64,000 nt of DNA, taken from positions 186,001-250,000 of the forward strand of contig NZ_FWXU01000001.1 of the NCBI RefSeq assembly GCF_900176345.1, read 5' to 3'. Position numbers and translations under genes: made by a program. This document shows, in pieces, positions 45,381 through 57,465 of the stretch. The DNA comes from Rhizobium sp. RU36D. GTDB taxonomy: Bacteria; Pseudomonadota; Alphaproteobacteria; Rhizobiales; Rhizobiaceae. The notes below the pieces were generated by a model that saw only the letters and a program-made list of their open reading frames with translations, was not told the DNA's origin and ran no database searches. Each line of letters opens with the position of its first letter. The stretch's first letter is position 1.

Positions 45381-46592
45381 ATGATCAAGCACCATGCATG
45401 GACCACCCGAGCCGCGGCTCTTTTCCTGACGGTCGCTCTGTTTCCGCTGGATGCCTATGCTGATGCCGGTTTTCAGAAGTGGATTCGCGGCTTCTACGCC
45501 ACGGCGGCCAAAAGCGGTATTACCGAACAGACCTACAACGCAGCCTTCAAGGGCGTGACCACGCCGGACGCGGAAGTCTTGCGAAAGGCCAATTACCAGC
45601 CGGAATTCAAATCGCAGGTCTGGGACTATCTGGACAGCCGGGTGAACCCCTACACGGTCAAGATCGGCCGCGAAATGCTGGCCCGCCATGGCCGCACGCT
45701 GGCCGCGATCGAAAGACATTTCGGCGTCGACAAGCATATCCTGCTGGCGATCTGGTCGATGGAATCCAATTACGGCGCGGTTCTGGAAAAGGATGATCGC
45801 CTGCATCACGTGCCGACGGCGCTGGCGACCCTTGCCTATGGCGACCCCAAGCGCGCCAAATATGCCCGCACGCAGTTGATTGCCGCCCTGAAGATCCTCC
45901 AGAACGGCGATGTCAGCGCCAAGGGCCTGACCGGCTCCTGGGCCGGCGCCATGGGCCATACGCAGTTCATCCCGTCCAGCTATCTGCTGTATGCCTTCGA
46001 CGCCGATGGCAACGGCCACAAGGATATCTGGAGCTCCATTCCGGACGCACTCGCGACCTCGGCCAACCTGCTGGCGAAAAATGGCTGGCAGACGGGCAAG
46101 ACCTGGGGCTTTGAGGCCGTCGTACCTGCGGGCGGCAGCAAATATGCCGGCAAGACCATGACGCTGGCCGAATGGCAGAAGCTCGGCTTCAAGCGACCCA
46201 ACGGCAAGGGTTTTCAGCGGCCGAACGAGCGGGCCGAACTGAAGATGATGGGTGGACCCAACGGTCCCGGCTTCCTGATGACCAAGAACTTCTTCGTCGT
46301 CAAGCGCTATAACGCCGCCGACACCTATGCCCTGGGAGTCGGTCTGCTGGCCGACGAGATCGCTGGCTATGGCGGCATGATGCAATCCTGGCCGCGTCCC
46401 AATGGAACGCTTGATATCAAGCAGAAATTCGAGCTGCAGCAGCGCATGAGCGCCCTTGGCTACTACAAGGGCGAAATCGACGGCAATTTCGGTTCTGGCT
46501 CGAAATCCGCGATCCAGGCGATCCAGCAACGCCTGGGCATGCCGGTCGACGGCAATCCCAGTGTCGACTTGCTGAACGCGCTTCGCAATTGA
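45381..46592 (+). CDS. mltB: membrane-bound lytic murein transglycosylase B-like protein
   Basis: A 403-residue periplasmic enzyme that cleaves peptidoglycan between MurNAc and GlcNAc, forming 1,6-anhydroMurNAc. Signal peptide ends near AYADAG. The MltB/GH103 domain has IWSMESNYGAVLEKDDRL (catalytic Glu), GSWAGAMGHTQFIPSSYLLYA and DIWSSIPDALATSANLL. A C-terminal peptidoglycan-binding domain follows (about 345-400: LQQRMSALGYYKGEIDGNFG). The signal peptide has no obvious lipobox, so it is soluble periplasmic rather than lipoprotein-bound. Confidence 0.93.
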   Translation: MIKHHAWTTRAAALFLTVALFPLDAYADAGFQKWIRGFYATAAKSGITEQTYNAAFKGVTTPDAEVLRKANYQPEFKSQVWDYLDSRVNPYTVKIGREMLARHGRTLAAIERHFGVDKHILLAIWSMESNYGAVLEKDDRLHHVPTALATLAYGDPKRAKYARTQLIAALKILQNGDVSAKGLTGSWAGAMGHTQFIPSSYLLYAFDADGNGHKDIWSSIPDALATSANLLAKNGWQTGKTWGFEAVVPAGGSKYAGKTMTLAEWQKLGFKRPNGKGFQRPNERAELKMMGGPNGPGFLMTKNFFVVKRYNAADTYALGVGLLADEIAGYGGMMQSWPRPNGTLDIKQKFELQQRMSALGYYKGEIDGNFGSGSKSAIQAIQQRLGMPVDGNPSVDLLNALRN

Positions 46593-46619
46593 CAAAGGAC
46601 CGACCTGCCGCCACATCTA

Positions 46620-46667
46620 GCACATGTCCCCGAAATCACTCGCCGGTTTCGAGATAGGGACATGTGC
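46620..46667 (+). other. two-part hairpin between mltB and the SGNH gene
   Basis: GCACATGTCCC (46620-46630) pairs perfectly with GGGACATGTGC (46657-46667), with an inner CGAAA/TTTCG stem (46631-46635, 46647-46651). No T-run follows. It may be an mRNA element or operator-like site. Confidence 0.6.
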
Positions 46668-46738
46668 AAGAAACTGGCGATCGAACCTCACCAGTTTGCG
46701 CCATCAGGTTCCATGAATTCAGTCTTGAGGCGGCAGGG

Positions 46739-47911
46739 ATGCCCGGCATGCGCATAAGTCAGAACAGGCTATCTCGGATCGTTCTGGCGATGACCTTGGC
46801 GTTTGCCGTGGCCGTGCCCGACAACAGCGCCTTTGCCCAGGAGCGGCAGGAACGCCGCACCTTGCTGCAATTGCTGTTCGGAACTCCAAAACGTGTGGAA
46901 GAGCCCCCGCCGCAAAAGCGCACGCCCCGCCGGCGCAAGCCGAGCGCGGAGAGCGTGACGACCATCAATACTCTGACCAACGCCCCGGCCGGCCCGGTGG
47001 AGAAGGTCGAGAACGCCCGCAAGGTCCTGGTGATCGGCGATTTTTTTGCCGACGGCATTGCCGATGGTTTGAAAGAGGCATTTGAACAGTCTCCGGGCGT
47101 CATTGTCGAAGGTCGCAGCAACGGGTCGTCCGGCCTGGTGCGAGCGGATTACTACGACTGGCAGGCGCAGTTTCCGCTGCTGCTGGATGAGCTGAAACCG
47201 GCGGTGGCTATCGTCCAGTTGGGCGCTAATGACCGGCAACAGATGACGGTGGCCGGTGAGAAGGTGGAATTCCGCAGCGAGCCATGGCTGAGGGAATACG
47301 AGAACCGCATCATAGCCTTGACCCGGATTGCAGCCGAACGCCGCATTCCGCTGCTCTGGGTCGGCATTCCGCCGTTCCAATCGCCAAAATTGAGCTCTGA
47401 TGCCATCACCCTCAACGGCATATTCCGCGCCAATGTTGAAAAGGCTGGCGGCGAGTTCATCGATATCTGGGAAGGCTTCGTCGATCAGGACGGACGCTTC
47501 GTCGTCACCGGCTCCGATATCAAGGGGCAGCAGGTGCGCCTGCGTGGCTCCGACGGCATCAACATGACGGCGGCCGGCAAGCGCAAGATGGCCTTCTATA
47601 TCGAGAAATCCGCGCGACGGCATCTAGGAGAAATGGCCAGCCCCGATCTGGTGCGCCTTGATGCCAGCAACCTGCCGGCATTGGTCAGCCTGCCGCCTTC
47701 GGAAATGAAGATCATCACCAGCACGCCACCGATCGACGTATCCGATCCGAACCTTGATGGCGGCGGCGCTCTGCTCGGCGGCGCGCCGCTGACCACGATC
47801 TCCGCCATTCCCACGGCGCGGGACATGCTGGTCCAGAAGGGTGAGTCTGGCACCGCACCGCCCGGTCGCATTGACGACTATCGCGTGCTGCGAACCGGCA
47901 CCACGCCATAA
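46739..47911 (+). CDS. DUF459 SGNH-fold exported protein
   Basis: A 390-residue protein with a signal peptide (hydrophobic IVLAMTLAFAVAVP, ending SAFAQE), a Pro/Arg-rich stretch and a DUF459/SGNH-like domain (about 95-300). Block I reads VIGDFFADGIADGL (G100-D101-F102) rather than GDS, so the usual serine nucleophile is missing; block III is VQLGANDRQQM. The catalytic Asp-His pair is not obvious. A Ser/Ala/Pro-rich tail follows. It may be a non-catalytic carbohydrate- or lipid-binding relative. ATG 46748 is an alternative start with a better-spaced GGCAGGG. Confidence 0.82.
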   Translation: MPGMRISQNRLSRIVLAMTLAFAVAVPDNSAFAQERQERRTLLQLLFGTPKRVEEPPPQKRTPRRRKPSAESVTTINTLTNAPAGPVEKVENARKVLVIGDFFADGIADGLKEAFEQSPGVIVEGRSNGSSGLVRADYYDWQAQFPLLLDELKPAVAIVQLGANDRQQMTVAGEKVEFRSEPWLREYENRIIALTRIAAERRIPLLWVGIPPFQSPKLSSDAITLNGIFRANVEKAGGEFIDIWEGFVDQDGRFVVTGSDIKGQQVRLRGSDGINMTAAGKRKMAFYIEKSARRHLGEMASPDLVRLDASNLPALVSLPPSEMKIITSTPPIDVSDPNLDGGGALLGGAPLTTISAIPTARDMLVQKGESGTAPPGRIDDYRVLRTGTTP

Positions 47912-47923
47912 ACTCTCACACGA

Positions 47924-47967
47924 AAAAAGAGAGCGGCAGTCCGTCAACGAACTGCCGCTCTCTTTTT
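47924..47967. terminator. bidirectional terminator between the SGNH gene and gltD
   Basis: A perfect 17-bp stem, AAAAAGAGAGCGGCAGT (47924-47940) with ACTGCCGCTCTCTTTTT (47951-47967), 10-nt loop, serving both convergent transcripts. Confidence 0.93.
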
Positions 47968-47988
47968 GTCGATACTTGGCTCGCCGCG

Positions 47989-49443
47989 TTACCGCGGCAG
48001 GAGGCTCGTTCCCATCAGCGCTTCGTCGATGGCGCGGGCGGCCTGACGGCCTTCGCGAATAGCCCAGACTACCAGCGACTGACCACGGCGGACATCGCCT
48101 GCCGTCCAGAGCTTGTCCACCGATGTCTTGTAGGTCTTGTCGTCGGCGACGACATTGGTCGAGCCGCGGCGGTCGGTGTTCAGCGTCAGCTTGCCGTCGA
48201 GTTCCTTCAGCACGCTATCCCGGAAGGGACCGGAGAAGCCGATCGCGATGAAGGCGAGATCGGCCTTGATGATGAATTCCGTGCCAGCGATCGGCTTGCG
48301 GCGATCATCCACCTGGCAGCACTTGACGCCTGTCAGCACGCCCTCTTCGCCAACAAACTCGAGAGTTCCAACCTGGAACTCACGAACCGCGCCTTCCGCC
48401 TGGCTGGAGGAGGTGCGCATCTTGGTGGCCCAGAAAGGCCAGATCGCCAGCTTGTCCTCGGTCTCAGGCGGACGCGGACGAATATCGAGCTGGGTCACCT
48501 TGACCGCGCCCTGGCGGAAAGCCGTGCCGACGCAGTCTGACGCGGTATCGCCACCGCCGACGACGACAATGTGCTTGCCGCCGGCCAGGATCGGATCGGA
48601 CGGCCAGCCGACGCTGTCGATGTTCTCGCGGCCAACGCGACGGTTCTGCTGCACCAGATAGGGCATGGCATCATGAACGCCGTGCAGGTCGACACCGGGA
48701 ATGCCAGCCTCGCGCGGCGTTTCAGAGCCGCCGCAATAGAGCACGGCATCATGCTCCGAAAGCAACGTTTCTACCGCGATATCGACACCGACATTGACGC
48801 CGCAATAGAAGGTGACGCCTTCGCCCTTCATCTGCTCGACGCGACGATCGATGAAGTTCTTCTCCATCTTGAAGTCCGGGATGCCATAGCGCAGCAAGCC
48901 GCCGGGCTTGGTCTCGCGCTCATAGACATGCACGTCATGGCCAGCACGCCCGAGCTGCTGGGCAGCCGCCATGCCGGCGGGACCGGAACCGATGATCGCG
49001 ACCTTCTTGCCGGTATGCACGGTGGCCGGCTGCGGCACGATGAAGCCGAGTTCATAGGCTTTGTCGGCAATCGCCTGTTCGACCGTCTTGATCGCAACCG
49101 GCGTGTCCTCGAGGTTCAGCGTGCAGGCCTCTTCGCAGGGAGCCGGACAGACGCGACCGGTGAATTCCGGGAAGTTGTTGGTCGAATGCAGGTTGCGGAT
49201 CGCCTCTTCCCACTTGTTGTTGTAGACGAGGTCGTTCCAGTCCGGGATCTGGTTATGCACCGGGCAACCCGTCGGACCGTGGCAATAGGGAATGCCGCAA
49301 TCCATGCAGCGCGCCGCCTGCTTGGTCACCTCGGCATCCGACATCGGGATAGTGAATTCGCGGAAATGGCGAATGCGGTCGGAGGCCGGCTGGTACTTGG
49401 CCACCTGCCGATCGATTTCCATGAAACCTGTAACCTTGCCCAT
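47989..49443 (-). CDS. gltD: glutamate synthase (NADPH) small subunit
   Basis: A 484-residue GltD. It passes electrons from NADPH through FAD and Fe-S clusters to the large subunit, for glutamate formation from 2-oxoglutarate and glutamine. Cysteine motifs RCMDCGIPYCHGPTGCPVHN and CPAPCEEACTLN bind the clusters; FAD and NADPH motifs VAIIGSGPAGMAAAQQLGR and HIVVVGGGDTASDCVG are present. ATG 49443 follows AAAGGGTAAGAC. Normally next to gltB, it is here separated by about 900 bp carrying a small membrane gene and vapBC. Confidence 0.97.
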   Translation of the reverse strand: MGKVTGFMEIDRQVAKYQPASDRIRHFREFTIPMSDAEVTKQAARCMDCGIPYCHGPTGCPVHNQIPDWNDLVYNNKWEEAIRNLHSTNNFPEFTGRVCPAPCEEACTLNLEDTPVAIKTVEQAIADKAYELGFIVPQPATVHTGKKVAIIGSGPAGMAAAQQLGRAGHDVHVYERETKPGGLLRYGIPDFKMEKNFIDRRVEQMKGEGVTFYCGVNVGVDIAVETLLSEHDAVLYCGGSETPREAGIPGVDLHGVHDAMPYLVQQNRRVGRENIDSVGWPSDPILAGGKHIVVVGGGDTASDCVGTAFRQGAVKVTQLDIRPRPPETEDKLAIWPFWATKMRTSSSQAEGAVREFQVGTLEFVGEEGVLTGVKCCQVDDRRKPIAGTEFIIKADLAFIAIGFSGPFRDSVLKELDGKLTLNTDRRGSTNVVADDKTYKTSVDKLWTAGDVRRGQSLVVWAIREGRQAARAIDEALMGTSLLPR

Positions 49444-49454
49444 GTCTTACCCTT

Positions 49455-49616
49455 TCAAAACGGCAGGCCCAAAGGCCTCCAATACCAGTAGGCGAGGCCG
49501 ATAATCGCCCCCAGCACGATGAACTCCACTCGAACCGAGCGGCTGACCAGGTCGACAGCAACAGGAACTGCCGTTCCCAGCGTCATGGACACGGGGACAG
49601 GCATTTCGTCCATCAT
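49455..49616 (-). CDS. small single-span membrane protein between vapC and gltD
   Basis: A 53-residue protein reading MMDEMPVPVSMTLGTAVPVA and then a hydrophobic stretch VEFIVLGAIIGLAYWYWRPL, followed by GLPF and a TGA stop 11 bases before gltD. Its ATG at 49616 overlaps the vapC stop (ATGATG contains the TGA), and GGAG lies 9 bases upstream. Codon use fits its neighbours. Too short for family recognition; it may be the small protein often seen between gltB and gltD in rhizobia, which would place the vapBC insertion upstream of it. Confidence 0.55.
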   Translation of the reverse strand: MMDEMPVPVSMTLGTAVPVAVDLVSRSVRVEFIVLGAIIGLAYWYWRPLGLPF

Positions 49617-50029
49617 GCCTGATCTCCACCGCTATGTAGCCAGTTCTCGATCTTCAGTCCCGGAACCCGGGAGAACTCTCTTTCATTGTCCGTCACAAGC
49701 ACCGCGTCCTGGGCAAGCGCATGAGCCGCAATCAGCATATCCATGTCACCGATCGGCTGCCCACTCCTGCTCAGACTGTTTCTGAGAGAGGCGTAGTGCA
49801 CATCGGCCGGTGCTTCCCATGGCAGGACCTCGAATTGGGCCAACACTGTTTCAATCAAACGTGTCAGACGTTCGGAGCCCTTCTTAGCTGCGCCGTATCT
49901 CAGTTCGGCCGCCACGATCAGGCTGGTTCTCAACTCGCCATCCTTAAGCGCTGCCACTCTTCTCGCAGTCTGACCCTCCGGATTTCGAATGAATTCAGAA
50001 ATGGCGTTAGTGTCGAATAAGTAACTCAT
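49613..50029 (-). CDS. vapC: VapC-family PIN-domain toxin
   Basis: A 138-residue PIN-domain ribonuclease, the toxin of a type II module. It begins MSYLFDTNAISEFIRNPEG with the first acidic residue Asp6, continues GDMDMLIAAHALAQDAVLVT with a second cluster, and ends TDNEREFSRVPGLKIENW. Such toxins cut tRNA or rRNA when their antitoxin is lost. Its start overlaps the vapB stop by 4 bases (ATGA), the usual coupling. It sits inside the gltB-gltD interval on the same strand. Confidence 0.92.
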   Translation of the reverse strand: MSYLFDTNAISEFIRNPEGQTARRVAALKDGELRTSLIVAAELRYGAAKKGSERLTRLIETVLAQFEVLPWEAPADVHYASLRNSLSRSGQPIGDMDMLIAAHALAQDAVLVTDNEREFSRVPGLKIENWLHSGGDQA

Positions 50030-50295
50030 TTGGGAAGATCCAGATCAATTTCCCTAACTGGCAAATCCTCGATCTGCAGAAAATCCCGATCAAGTGGTTC
50101 CGCCTGCCTGAGCCAATCGATCAATCCGCCCGGCGAAAGCCTCTGCCTCGCGGGCTGAATGGTTATGACACCATCGACCTCTTGACGGATAACAACTTCA
50201 TCACCCGTGAGATCGAAGTCGCTCGGTATCCGAACAGCCCGGCTTCTCCCGTTCATGAATATCTTCGCTTTTCGCTCCTTTGGCATAGAAAACAT
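50026..50295 (-). CDS. vapB: VapB-family AbrB/SpoVT-fold antitoxin
   Basis: An 89-residue antitoxin. The N-terminal part KAKIFMNGRSRAVRIPSDFD is the AbrB-type DNA-binding swapped hairpin, followed by GDEVVIRQEVDGVITIQPAR; the C-terminal tail binds the toxin. ATG 50295 is chosen because GGAGG lies 5 bases upstream; longer in-frame starts at 50307 and 50340 overlap the operator. Immediately upstream is a 31-bp perfect palindrome, the probable autoregulatory site. Confidence 0.88.
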   Translation of the reverse strand: MFSMPKERKAKIFMNGRSRAVRIPSDFDLTGDEVVIRQEVDGVITIQPARQRLSPGGLIDWLRQAEPLDRDFLQIEDLPVREIDLDLPK

Positions 50296-50306
50296 CACCA
50301 CCTCCA

Positions 50307-50337
50307 TCTCGTGATATGACACTGTCATATCACGAGA
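50307..50337 (-). promoter_or_regulatory. 31-bp perfect palindrome, candidate VapBC operator
   Basis: TCTCGTGATATGACA (50307-50321) and TGTCATATCACGAGA (50323-50337) are exact inverted copies around one C. A weak promoter, TTTGCT (50351-50346) and TATGAC (50329-50324) with 16-base spacing on the minus strand, overlaps it, so VapB binding would block transcription. Confidence 0.75.
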
Positions 50338-50352
50338 CACCCGACAGCAAAA

Positions 50353-55077
<4,725 letters not shown>

Positions 55078-55613
55078 CGTCTTCCCTCCAGTAAATTGCC
55101 TTGGGCAGGCAGTTTCCGTGACATACGGCCGGCAGGTCGAAACCATGCCGGAAACTCAGGCTGCTATCCCGCGATGTCGCGATGACATCGCCACCATGGT
55201 TTTTCGGGAATGGGTCAGCAGCAAATGCATATTTCAATGCCTGCCTTCGACTGCCCATCTGACTTGGAACACGACTATAGCGCGGAAATCCGGCTGCGTA
55301 ATAGCTCCAATCCAGAAAAACTTGGCTCTCAGGATCGAATTTTAGGTCAACTTAGCTGACCTATTTTCGGATTTTCTATGCCAGAAAGATTCCGTTTAAG
55401 CAAGGTCGCATGGAAAATAATTAAGGATGCTGGAGAAGGAAGATTACGGCCATACGTCAGATGGCGTAAGAAAATTTCGCCAATCGGGATTTGACTTGTC
55501 GTCTCTTGCGTCCTGACGGCATGCGACCGCCTTTGACGCATGCGCCAATTGATCCCGCTTTAAATATCCCTAATCTCGACCGCAGCTCTAAGGGACCAAT
55601 CGGATTAGAAAAA
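55078..55613. other. 536-bp divergent promoter region between gltB and the threonine aldolase gene
   Basis: There is no supported gene. It contains two inverted repeats: TAGGTCA (55343-55349)/TGACCTA (55357-55363), a 21-bp near-palindrome, and TTACGGCCAT (55444-55453)/ATGGCGTAA (55461-55469). The central part (about 55330-55450) is AT-rich. These are plausible operators for either gene. Confidence 0.6.
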
Positions 55614-56663
55614 ATGTTCTTCGCATCGGACAATTGGGCAGGAGCCCATCCCTCCATCGCCGAAAGCCTGTCGCGGGAAGCCGCCGGCTATGCGGCCGCC
55701 TATGGCAATAGCGACCTGGACAAACGCATCGAGGCCAAATTCAACGAGATCTTCGAGCGTGAAGTTGCTGTGTTCTTCGTTGGAACGGGTACGGCGGCCA
55801 ATTCGCTGGCACTCGCCAGCGTCGCCCGCGCCGGCGGTGTCACCTTCTGTCATTTCGATGCCCATGTGAATTGCGATGAGGGCGGCGCGCCGGAATTTCT
55901 GACAGGCGCCAGCCGTCTCTACCCTGTTGAGGGCAGTGACGGAAAAATGGATGCGGCGGCCTTGGCAGCGCATGTCGCGCGCTTCGATGTGCCGTCCGTG
56001 CATCAGGGACGGCCGATGGCGATCACCATCACCCAGGCGACCGAGGCCGGCACCATCTATAGCCTCGATGAGATTTCCGCGATCGGCGAGATCGCCCGCG
56101 CAAAGGGGCTGCCGCTGCACATGGATGGCGCCCGTTTCGCCAACGCGCTTGTCGCCTTGGACTGCACGCCGGCCGACATGACATGGAAGCGCGGCATCGA
56201 CATTCTCTCCTTCGGTGGCACCAAGAACGGCTGCTGGTGCGCCGAGGCGATCGTATTCTTCAAGCCCGAGATGGCGGAGGAAGTGCCCTATATCCGCAAG
56301 CGCTCCGCCCAGCTCTTCTCCAAGACCCGCTTCGTCTCGGCCCAGTTGGGGGCTTATTTCGAGGACGACCTGTGGCTCGCCCTCGCCCGCAACGCCAACA
56401 GCATGGCCGACAGGCTGCGGCAGGGACTAGCCCGCTCCAATGTCGCCCGCCAGGCATGGCCGACGATGGCGAACGAGGTCTTTGCCGTTGTAAGCGCCGA
56501 TGCCGCCAAACGCGCCGCCGACGCCGGCGCCAAGTTCTACGACTGGCCAGTGCCGCGCGAAATGCCAAAGCTGCTGGGTCCCGGCCAAAGGCTGCTACGC
56601 CTCGTCACCAGCTTCTCGACGACCTTGGCAGAAGTCGATGATTTCCTCGCCCTGATCGCCTGA
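55614..56663 (+). CDS. ltaA: low-specificity L-threonine aldolase / beta-eliminating lyase family
   Basis: A 349-residue PLP enzyme. Family members split L-threonine to glycine and acetaldehyde. Seen segments are YGNSDLDKRIEAKFNEIFER, FVGTGTAANSLALA, LHMDGARFANALVAL and the PLP-lysine motif SFGGTKNGCWCAEAIV. ATG 55614 begins with FFASDNWAG, the typical start of these enzymes; the frame is open 41 codons upstream. Ribosome site is weak (GGATTAG). Monocistronic, ending before a minus-strand terminator. Confidence 0.88.
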   Translation: MFFASDNWAGAHPSIAESLSREAAGYAAAYGNSDLDKRIEAKFNEIFEREVAVFFVGTGTAANSLALASVARAGGVTFCHFDAHVNCDEGGAPEFLTGASRLYPVEGSDGKMDAAALAAHVARFDVPSVHQGRPMAITITQATEAGTIYSLDEISAIGEIARAKGLPLHMDGARFANALVALDCTPADMTWKRGIDILSFGGTKNGCWCAEAIVFFKPEMAEEVPYIRKRSAQLFSKTRFVSAQLGAYFEDDLWLALARNANSMADRLRQGLARSNVARQAWPTMANEVFAVVSADAAKRAADAGAKFYDWPVPREMPKLLGPGQRLLRLVTSFSTTLAEVDDFLALIA

Positions 56664-56670
56664 CCCGCAC

Positions 56671-56702
56671 AAACGAAAACGGCCTCCCGCAGGGGAGGCC
56701 GT
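56671..56702 (-). terminator. intrinsic terminator of hsp20
   Basis: A perfect 10-bp stem ACGGCCTCCC/GGGAGGCCGT (56679-56688, 56693-56702), 4-nt loop. On the minus strand it is followed by GTTTTCGTTT, 25 bases after the hsp20 stop. Confidence 0.85.
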
Positions 56703-56726
56703 CCGAACCGGATAGAGAGATCCGGA

Positions 56727-57194
56727 TCAGTTGACGTGGGCCTCGATAGCCTTCGGCGCATTGACCGGCTCGGCGGCAATCGCGATGCGGCGCGGCTTCA
56801 TGGCCTCGGGAATGTTGCGCAGCAGGTCGATGTGCAACAGGCCGTTTTTCAGGGAAGCGGCCTGAACCTCGACGTGATCGGCAAGCTGGAAGCGGCGCTC
56901 GAAGGCGCGCTTGGCAATGCCGCGATAGAGGAACTCGGTCTGCTCTGCCTGCTCGTCCTCGGCCTTCTCACCCTTGACGGTCAGCACATGCGCATGGGCC
57001 TCGATCGAGAGTTCGCGCTCATCGAAACCGGCCACGGCCATGGTGATGCGATAGGTGTTTTCGCCGGTGCGCTCGATATTGTAGGGCGGATAGGCCTGTG
57101 CCTGGTCAGGCTGACCAAGGCTGTCGAGCATGGTGAAAAGCCGGTCAAAGCCGACGGTGGAACGGTAAAGGGGGGAAAAATCGACGTGACGCAT
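56727..57194 (-). CDS. small heat-shock protein, Hsp20 family
   Basis: A 155-residue alpha-crystallin-domain chaperone. It begins [20 protein letters not shown], then the core [40 protein letters not shown] and [24 protein letters not shown]. Hsp20 proteins hold unfolding proteins in large oligomers during heat stress. AGGAGG lies 5 bases upstream. Upstream is an RpoH-like promoter and a ROSE-like RNA thermometer covering this ribosome site, so expression is probably controlled both by sigma-32 and by temperature-dependent translation. Confidence 0.93.
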   Translation of the reverse strand: MRHVDFSPLYRSTVGFDRLFTMLDSLGQPDQAQAYPPYNIERTGENTYRITMAVAGFDERELSIEAHAHVLTVKGEKAEDEQAEQTEFLYRGIAKRAFERRFQLADHVEVQAASLKNGLLHIDLLRNIPEAMKPRRIAIAAEPVNAPKAIEAHVN

Positions 57195-57293
57195 GGTGTC
57201 CTCCTGTGAAGCGACGGTTTGCGGTTTCAGACTTGCGACATCCCGTTGAGGCAATGGCGCAATTCTCTTGGCGGACCCTGTCTGGCGCCCGCA
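57195..57293 (-). promoter_or_regulatory. ROSE-like RNA thermometer in the hsp20 leader
   Basis: On the minus strand the last hairpin GTC-G-CTTC/ACA/GGAG-GAC (57215 to 57198) pairs the Shine-Dalgarno with a UCGCU segment, leaving one G bulged opposite it. This matches the conserved U(U/C)GCU plus AGGAG core of ROSE elements that block rhizobial hsp20 translation at low temperature. Upstream, TTGCG/CGCAA can form a second stem. The leader is about 100 nt, a usual ROSE length. Confidence 0.8.
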
Positions 57294-57299
57294 GCAACA

Positions 57300-57328
57300 A
57301 GATGGGAACTGGCATTTTTGAATTCAAG
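57300..57328 (-). promoter_or_regulatory. RpoH (sigma-32)-type heat-shock promoter of hsp20
   Basis: Minus-strand CTTGAA (57328-57323) and CCCATCT (57306-57300), separated by 16 bases, fit the alphaproteobacterial RpoH consensus. Predicted start near 57293. Confidence 0.7.
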
Positions 57329-57465
57329 GGGCTTCCGGCACCGCCTTGAGGACCTGCAAGCGCCAGCCGTCTTCAGTGGTTTTCCTTTGACGTTGCAGAG
57401 GCTTCCGCCTATCCCGATATCAGGAACGGACCACGAGTCCGGCTGATGATTCTCAAGTAGAGACC

